A stretch of 64,000 bases of DNA from contig NC_044981.1 of assembly GCF_008728515.1 (NCBI RefSeq), positions 9,928,895 to 9,992,894 of the forward strand. Reading direction: 5' to 3'. Positions 57,641 to 64,000 of the stretch are shown here, piece by piece. The stretch's first letter is position 1, and every line of letters starts with the position of its first letter. This DNA is from Papio anubis. Its lineage: Eukaryota; Chordata; Mammalia; Primates; Cercopithecidae. Under the pieces are notes generated by a model, which did no database searches, had not been told where the DNA came from, and was given only the letters and a program-made list of their open reading frames with translations. The position numbers and the translations under genes are program-made.

Positions 57641-58462
57641 TCTCATCTCAAAGAAGTAGATTAGGGTTAAATGCAGGAGGAAGAACTCATATAGGTCTTA
57701 TAATGTCTCCTTTCTATTTTTTGATTTCTGAAGTTGGAATCACCCAGCATCAATACAGCTATCAAGACTCTAAAGTTGTAGGGCATTTTGTCTGTTCAAA
57801 ACACAATTGGATCCATAAAAAAAGACATAGTTTATTTCAATGTCTTTTCAGCACCTTTCCTGAGGACACACCTTTTTTAACAAGATGTCATTATTCTACA
57901 CATCTACAAATGCAAACCACTGACATGCATTGATGCGCTGCTTTGATCCTCTGCAAAGTGTTAGGGTAACCAGAAAGCAAAAGGAAAAATGAATGGAGGG
58001 AAGCCCTGAGGAGCAGCGTTTTATAAATCAGAATTTCCATGCAATTTATAGACGAGTTCACTGGGTACCATGTTAGAATATGAATGCAGAGCAAAGAATC
58101 ACCATAATTTGTAATTTTTATACCTGAAGTGTGCCATATAAATCATTCATCTGAATGTGAAATGTTGATAACTCCTACCCATTTGTACATAATAAGGCAT
58201 ATACTCCCCTCATTTAAGCTACTCCTTAATCATGTATTACATGCTATTTTTGCAATTGTATTTCAGGCCACAGGATAACTACAATGAAGTATATTAGTAC
58301 CTCAAACACCAGTTCCACAGTTTCAAAAAAAATCCTAAGTGTCAATCAAGGAGCAGTCACTGGCTTTTGACATTGTCTGATTCTAAAAGTAAAATGTCCA
58401 TCCTTCATAGACATTGGATTATGTAGGACTAGTGGGGGTTTTGTTTGTTTTCTACCAGCCAT
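57641..58462. other. unassigned sequence
   Basis: The 121-residue frame at 57568-57933 has no recognisable domain and starts in MIR-like sequence, so it is not called. Confidence 0.45.
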
Positions 58463-58580
58463 GGTAACCTTTTATATTGCTGTTTCAGAAATTTATGAAG
58501 TAGATATCAGTGTGAGTTGAAATCTTGGTGAATTCAATTCATACTGATATCTACTTCATTTAACCTATGTTAAGGTTACC
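58463..58580. repeat. 118-nt inverted repeat / hairpin
   Basis: Inner arms 58496-58521 and 58533-58558 pair at 24 of 26 positions around an 11-nt loop. Outer 9-bp arms 'ggtaacctt' (58463-58471) and 'aaggttacc' (58572-58580) pair perfectly, with an asymmetric unpaired stretch between. It could be a small palindromic transposon relic or a miRNA-precursor-like hairpin. Confidence 0.85.
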
Positions 58581-58649
58581 CAACCTTTTTGCTCCATTTT
58601 TTTTTATGAAAAGCATATAATGAAGTGAATTCAAATTTGTATATCCAGT

Positions 58650-58860
58650 TACATTAATAATTGCTAACAATTATAAAGAATAGGGTATTTGGCATATGCA
58701 ATGTTAAGTAGATTATCTCATTACATCCTCTGAACATTCCTATGAGATAAACACTATCATCAGCCTCATTTTAGAGATTGGAGAACCAAGGCTTAAAATG
58801 GGGGAGTTACTTGACCTGGTAAGCTAGCAGCAGGAAAAGACAGAACTACTTGCATTATAC
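58650..58860 (-). mobile_element. MIR
   Basis: 'agattatctcattacatcct', 'attcctatgagataaacact', 'cctcattttagagattggag', 'gacctggtaagctagcagca'. Confidence 0.85.
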
Positions 58861-58999
58861 AATTCTACCTACCAACCCGTACTTCTTCGCCCCTACATTC
58901 TGTCACTTCCACAGTTACACTTTAAGAAAGTCGGTAAAAGGCTTGCTTATTCAACACATCATGCAAATAAACAATATATCAAGAATAAAGAAGCTCAAT

Positions 59000-59240
59000 A
59001 TTACAAGTACAGGCCCTAAAGCTTGGCTTCAAAAAGGAAAAAAAAAAAAAAAAAAGGCTTGACTACTTACGAGCTTGGTGACTTTCAGACAAGTTACCAA
59101 ACCTCTCTGTACCTTAGTTTCTTCATTTATAAAGTTCAATAATATTAGTACCTACCTGTTATAATGGTTAAGGATTAAATTAGTTAATATATGTAAAGCA
59201 CCCAGAACAAGGATCTGTACATAATTGGTGCTCAATTCAT
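59000..59240 (+). mobile_element. MIR with internal poly-A
   Basis: 'acgagcttggtgactttcag', 'ttaccaaacctctctgtacc', 'gtacctacctgttataatgg', 'gtaaagcacccagaacaagg'. An A18 run (59037-59055) interrupts the 5' part. Confidence 0.87.
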
Positions 59241-59271
59241 CATTTTTCTTTTACCTCATAGACAGATGCTG

Positions 59272-60076
59272 TCTTAGACAGTTTGTGTTGCCATAACAAA
59301 ATGACAGGTGAAGCCAGCTGGACTTCCTGGGTCAAGTGAGGACTTGGGGAACTTTTCTGTCTTACAAGAGCATTGTAAAACGCACCAATCAGCACTCTGT
59401 AAAATGCACCCATCAGCAGGATTCTAAAAGCAGCCAACTGGGGGGGATGAAAAAAGGGCACTCTGATAGGACAGAAACAAAACATGAAAGGGGACAATAA
59501 GGGAACAAAAGCTGGACACCCCAGCCAGCAGCGGCAACCTGCTGGGGTCCCCTTCCATGCTGTGGAAGCTTTATCCTTTTGCTCTTCACAATAAACCTTG
59601 CTACCTCTCACTCTTTGGGTCCGTGCCATCTTTAAGAGCTGTAACACTCACCACAAAGGTCCACCGCTTCATTCTTGAAGTCAGCGAGACCACGAATCCA
59701 CCAGCAAGAACCAACTCTGGACACAAAAATACCACATACTGGGTAATTTAGAAAGAACAGAAATTTATTTCTCACAGTTCTGGAGGCTGGGAAGTCCAAG
59801 ACGAAAATGCTGGTGTTTGGTGTCTAGTGAGGGCCTGCTCTCTGCTTCCAAGATAGTGCCTTCTTGCTGTGTCCTCAAGATAGGATGCATGCTGTGTCCT
59901 CACCTGGTGGAAGGGATGGAAGAAAGCAAACCCACTCTCTCAAGCCCCTTTGAAAGGGCCCTTGTCCCTTTCATGAGGGCACTCTTCTCACGGCTTACTC
60001 ACCTCTCTTAAGACTCTAACACTGGCCATTAAGTTTCAGCATATGAATTTTGGGGGACACATTGAGACTATAGCGG
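59272..60076 (-). mobile_element. MaLR (MST/MLT-type) LTR split by LTR12
   Basis: 'tagacagtttgtgttgccat' resumes after the LTR12 as 'catactgggtaatttagaaa', 'ctcacagttctggaggctgg', 'gaattttgggggacacattg', 'agactatagc': an antisense MaLR-type LTR. A small internal duplication 'gctgtgtcctca' lies at about 59866 and 59890. Confidence 0.75.
59302..59725 (+). mobile_element. solo LTR12 (HERV-9 family, ERV1)
   Basis: TG...CA ends ('tgacaggtgaagccagctgg' to 'ctctggacaca') with a 4-bp 'aaaa' target duplication (59298-59301, 59726-59729). One intact CCAAT-box repeat (59385-59389) survives, and a second reads CCCAT. There are 'cggcaacctgctggggtccc', a polyadenylation signal AATAAA (59590-59595) and the R/U5 'gagctgtaacactcacc'. 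Only 1-2 copies of the U3 repeats remain, which marks a short variant. No internal proviral sequence is present. LTR12 copies are known to act as promoters, so activity towards the + strand is possible. Confidence 0.93.
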
Positions 60077-60529
60077 AAGACTACTCTGTTCTCAGGAAAA
60101 AAAGGATAGTATGTCCAGGTAAAATCTGGTTCCCTCAGGGAGTATGGTAACTTCTGGGAACCAATTAGGCCAGAGCTACTGTTTGCCCATTTAAAATCTG
60201 ATGCAAGTTTTAGAAGCATTTAAATGATTCTAGAATGTTGTAGGAACCATTATAATAAGCAAAGTTTTCGAATTCGAGAGTGAGTGCTCTCATCTTTTTG
60301 AGAGTTAAGGCTGTTTTAAGAATTTGATGGAAGTCACTATAGGTCTTCTTCAGAAAAATTGGACTATTCACATACAGGTAAATTTATGCCTATAATTCCC
60401 AGTATTCAGAGATTCCTGAAGCTCATGGGCCCCCGTAAAGAATCCCTGTCTCAGAGGAATATGGTTGGGACAGTAAACCCATGTTCTAACTGTGTTTTTC
60501 CCAACCAGTGGAATGATCTTAAAACAGCC
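60077..60529. other. unassigned sequence
   Basis: Nothing recognised. Confidence 0.5.
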
Positions 60530-60640
60530 TTTCAGCATCTGTAAATTAAATATTCTTATTCCCACCTTAAAGTATGAGGATCGGAGCAGATGGTTTCTAA
60601 GATCCTTCCACTTCCAATTCTACAGTTCTAACTTCTGAAT
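60530..60640 (+). mobile_element. MIR3-like SINE
   Basis: 'cagcatctgtaaattaaata', 'gcagatggtttctaagatcc' and 'ttccacttccaattctacag' fit the sense MIR3-type consensus. Confidence 0.55.
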
Positions 60641-61224
60641 TACATAACAAGTTCTGTTAACCATCCAATTTCAGTAATTTATTATTCTTCTGTCTAGGTT
60701 TCTTAATTAGTATTGATCTTGCTTTAGCTAGTGCTGCCAATTCTGAAGAAAATGGAAAATTACCTTAATCTTTATAGACACCTTCTAGATTTTGGATTTA
60801 TAATTTACTGCCCAATTTTATCCAAGTTTGTGTAAATGAAATTTACATATTTATATACTCTATCAATTACTTCATTATTAATGCAGAAGTCATGACCTAA
60901 GCTGCCTACAAATAGAGTGAATGGATAGTAGTTGAATTCTTCCTCAAAATTCTTGTCACTCTGGAGATACTAGTCATCTTTAACCCCAAACTAATTTACT
61001 TTATAGACTAAAGAGGGGGAAAGAAGGGAAACTACCTACTATTTATTAGCCCAGGACTTGACTATTGATATATCATGGATTGTCCTTGTGGATCACTTAA
61101 GTTTTCGAAGGTCAAAGTGCAGATACTCCGATTTAAAAAAAATACTACTTATATTTTTGTAGTCCTGTACATCTGCAAAGTCCTATTTTGCACATGATCT
61201 CAGCTGTCATATCACCTTTTTATT
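60641..61224. other. unassigned AT-rich sequence
   Basis: Nothing recognised. Confidence 0.5.
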
Positions 61225-61855
61225 TCTTGTTTTACTTTTGAATAACTTTGGATTTACAGAAAAGTTGCCAATATAGCACAGAATTCTCTTATCCTGGTAA
61301 TTTACCTAGCTTCCTTAATGTTACTATCTTACATAAATAACCAATACATTTGCCAAAACTAAGAAATTAGCATTAGTACAACACTCTTCACTAAACTACA
61401 CACTTTACTCAGATTTCAATGATTTTGCTACTAATGTTCTTTCCCTATTCTAGAATCCAATTCTGGACACCACATTACATTTATTTGTCAATCGTTCCTT
61501 AGTCTCAAGCAGCCTGTGACAGTTTCTAATCTATCCTTGTTTTTCATGACTTGGCAATTTTGGAAAGTCTGGATCAGGTGTTTTACAGAATGTCCCTCAG
61601 TCGTGTTTTTCCAGTGTTTACTCACTGTTAGATAGGGTTATGTGCACTGAGGAAAGAAAATCATAGAGGTGAAATGTCCATTTCATTACAGAATCTCAGA
61701 GGGCATGTAACATCAGCATCACTTATCACTTGTGATGTTGACCTTGATGACTTAGGTAAGGTCATATTTGACAGTTTTTCACGCTGTAAATTACAATTTT
61801 TCTCTCTCCTTACTTAATTCAATGGGAGAAAATCACTAAGTGAGGCCTTATTCAA
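61225..61855. mobile_element. L1M fragment
   Basis: 'tttggatttacagaaaagtt', 'gccaaaactaagaaattagc', 'ttccttagtctcaagcagcc', 'cttatcacttgtgatgttga' match a common L1M segment in order. Orientation is not assigned with confidence. Confidence 0.85.
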
Positions 61856-61954
61856 AGGGAGAAGAATTAAGCTTTAACTTCTAGAGCTGTGTGGTGGTGC
61901 AGGGGAGTGCATCTATATATATTATTTGTAGATACAACCACCTTTCCAAGCACA

Positions 61955-62090
61955 TATTCCTGTTTCCATTTGTATAGGTGAAGACAGAGGCTCAGACTGA
62001 CCAAATTACTCAGCTAGGATAGTCGAGCTAGTTTGCAAAATCAGCTCTTCTAATTCCAAATCCACTCATTTTTCCATGACACTATAGCAT
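61955..62090 (-). mobile_element. MIR
   Basis: 'aagacagaggctcagactga', 'ccaaattactcagctaggat' fit antisense MIR. Confidence 0.7.
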
Positions 62091-63057
62091 GTCTATTTAA
62101 GTAGAGTTGCTTTTCCCGTGTTTTAGGGGGAACCCAGCAATATGCACTTCAATTTTTTACTTTTTTTTTTTTTTTTGGTAACTGAAATACCTGACACCAT
62201 TTTAATGTAGCCAAAAGGTGCAGTGTGGTTCCCGAAATTTCCTGTGAGGTATATCATGTGATGTGAGACAGTCTGGCTCCCTCAGGATCCACTATGTTGT
62301 CATTCTAGGCACTGTTCAGCCTCCTATCTCCTCAAGTAGGTGTTTTTCCACTCTAAGATTATCCTATCAAAATACATCTTCTTATAACGTCAATAAAAGG
62401 AAGGATGAACCACTGTAGACCTTGCCTTAGATAAAAGACAGATTTGTTTGTACTCAGACTCAGTTTGTAACCTACCACAATGCTGATCCATCACAATGGG
62501 CTTGCAGGCCTTCATGGAGTGATCTGAATTGTCTGAACAATCCAGGAAAATTGATAAATGGAGGTTGTTACCTGCCCCATGTCACCAGGGTCTTCTACAT
62601 GAGTCTGGTTGTAGACACCAGGCTGGGTAGAGCTATCTGCTGGTAATGATTTCCAGTCACAGAAAAGGGAGGCCAAATTGTAACAGGTGACACAAAGGGG
62701 AAAGATTCTGTATCACATTACTAATTCCCAAGAGCTAACCCAGGTCACTGGACTTTCCTCGTGTGAAGTTCAGGAATTTACAGACATTTTAACATTAGCA
62801 TTTCTCCTGGCCTAATTACTCGTCTTAACAGTCAGTCAAGTAATGTCTAATAAGCACTCCCTGGCTTGTGGTGACTCACTAAGCCAATGGGAGACTTAAT
62901 CCAGAATGACAGGGTCCCCGCCCACCAGGCACTTACCATCTAATACAAAGACAACAGACTCACACATGAGGGGAGACATTCCATCCAGACACAAAAGGGA
63001 GGGTTTATTCTGTGTTGGCTGTGTTTGGGGTGCTTGGATTTTGTTGTCTACTTTAGG
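62091..63057. other. unassigned sequence
   Basis: A T17 run near 62160. Otherwise no repeat or gene is recognised. Frames at 62896-63205 on both strands run through the microsatellite. Confidence 0.5.
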
Positions 63058-63099
63058 GGTGTGTGTGTGTGTGTGTGCGAGAGAGAGAGAGAGAGAGAA
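63058..63099. repeat. (TG)n(AG)n compound microsatellite
   Basis: About ten TG units followed by about ten AG units. Confidence 0.97.
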
Positions 63100-63925
63100 T
63101 GCAAGATTCTTGAGATGCAAGATTACAAGCACTAAAACAGTTAAGGAACTAGGGGACAAAACAGAGTTCACTGATTATCAATTTAAGGCTTCACTATTAA
63201 GTTGAATGGATTCGCACCCTAGGTGCTACAGTGCATTATGGAGGTTTTACAAAGTGAAAGCTCCAAAAATCAGACTTAACGTGGACTGACCCCATGTATA
63301 TCCCCTCACACCCTTCTTACCTGTGTATTTTCTACCCTCCTGCACCATGGCCCTTGTCCTGCCAGTGTGTTTAATGTGCCCTAATATGCGAGTCCCACTC
63401 CCTAAAGAGAGGCCATAGTCGGGATTTGGTGTTGCTTTTGGAAAAGCTGCCATGCTTGTTGGTTCATTTCTCCTCTCTCCTTGGCTAAATGATAACTACC
63501 AGTAGTGTAGTCAGAAGACTCACTTATCTGTATGGGATATTTTATCTCTCTGCCTCCATTTTCTAATCCATAAAAATACAGATAATACTCATGAGTTTAT
63601 TGTAATAATTTTAAAAATTAGCTCCCCTCTCAAAACATTTATACACTGTGAAACGCTAATCACACATAAGGAATCATGAAGAGTTTTTTATATAAGACCT
63701 TGATATAGTTTCCAATCCAATGGTAATCACCATTTTAGACTCTTTTCAGAAATTATCTCAAGTTGGGACTATATGTTTAATATTCTCATGAATTAAACTA
63801 CTGATTTCCAGAGATCTTTAAAATTGACAGGCTAAAGTAAAAATAAATTACATATTTTCAAATGTGTATTAATAAAAGCCCCAAGAAGAGTCAACCTGTT
63901 AAATCAGAAAATGCATGAGCTTCTT
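63100..63925. other. unassigned; possible MIR at 63540-63660 (+)
   Basis: 'ctgcctccattttctaatcc' and 'ataaaaatacagataatact' hint at a MIR 3' half. The rest is unrecognised. Confidence 0.4.
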
Positions 63926-64000
63926 TTAAATCATTTTTAATTACAGTTAAATATACATAATATGAACTTTACAATTTAACCTTTTTGAAGCATATGGTTC
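63926..64000 (-). mobile_element. L1M 3' fragment, runs off the window
   Basis: 'taaatatacataatatgaac', 'tttacaatttaacctttttg' resemble the old-L1 antisense 'ataacataaaattcacccttt' type. The window ends inside it. Confidence 0.55.

Noticed and set aside
57568..57933. 121-residue + frame
   Set aside because: Starts in a probable MIR and has no recognisable domain, codon signature or splice context.
59240..59647. 135-residue open frame on the minus strand
   Set aside because: It runs antisense through the LTR12. This is an accidental frame in non-coding retroviral LTR sequence.

Overview
This window is AT-rich, CpG-poor primate nuclear DNA, most likely human. The evidence is the density of dimeric Alu elements (including Y-type copies), L1PA/L1PB 3' ends, a HERV-9-type LTR (LTR12) and a THE1-type LTR, all primate-lineage, on a background of older mammalian MIR, L2, MER5A, MER20, Tigger and Charlie copies. 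I see no protein-coding exon, rRNA, tRNA, CRISPR array or bacterial-type operon. The longest open frames are frames through Alu, L1 or LTR sequence. The stretch reads as intergenic or deep intronic DNA. All repeat names come from recognising consensus sequence by eye.

Layout. 0.4-1.9 kb: old L1 (minus). 2.5 kb: 5'-truncated Alu. 3.4 and 5.5 kb: two copies of a 263-bp segment, the first running into an L2. 5.8-8.7 kb: L1MA tail, deleted Alu, MIR, MER20 and an L1M 3' end. 10.8-13.6 kb: LTR-like repeat split by an Alu, a THE1-type solo LTR with a 5-bp target duplication, MER20 split by an Alu, and a Charlie-type fragment. 13.6-18.4 kb: mostly unassigned. 18.4-21.4 kb: dense nest of Alu, MER5A and two L1 insertions, one carrying a 3' transduction. 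22.5-26.3 kb: L1PB/MA, MIR, an AluYd-like copy, AluS and L1MB. 27-34 kb: MER2-like elements, a nearly complete but dead Tigger1 split by an Alu and itself lying in a MIR, an MLT1 LTR, microsatellites. 34.4-36.8 kb: L1 (minus), MIRs, AluY. 37.8-38.4 kb: repeat-free homeodomain-motif-rich block. 40.0-41.8 kb: Alu fragments and a composite of L1 5'UTR plus Alu inside one target duplication. 42.1-42.7 kb: L2. 44.3-46.9 kb: Charlie hAT element with a decayed transposase, broken by two L1 fragments. 49.1-49.8 and 52.3-53.1 kb: more repeat-free blocks resembling conserved noncoding DNA. 53.4-64 kb: MIRs, two Alus, L2s, a long hairpin at 58.5 kb, an LTR12 inside an older MaLR LTR, L1M and microsatellites.

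There is no gene set that works together. The content is a stratigraphy of nested insertions plus a few repeat-free blocks that may be regulatory. The most unusual object is the composite insertion at 40,304-40,979. Next are the L1 with a 3' transduction (19,964-20,632), the diverged 263-bp local duplication, and the hairpin at 58,463-58,580.
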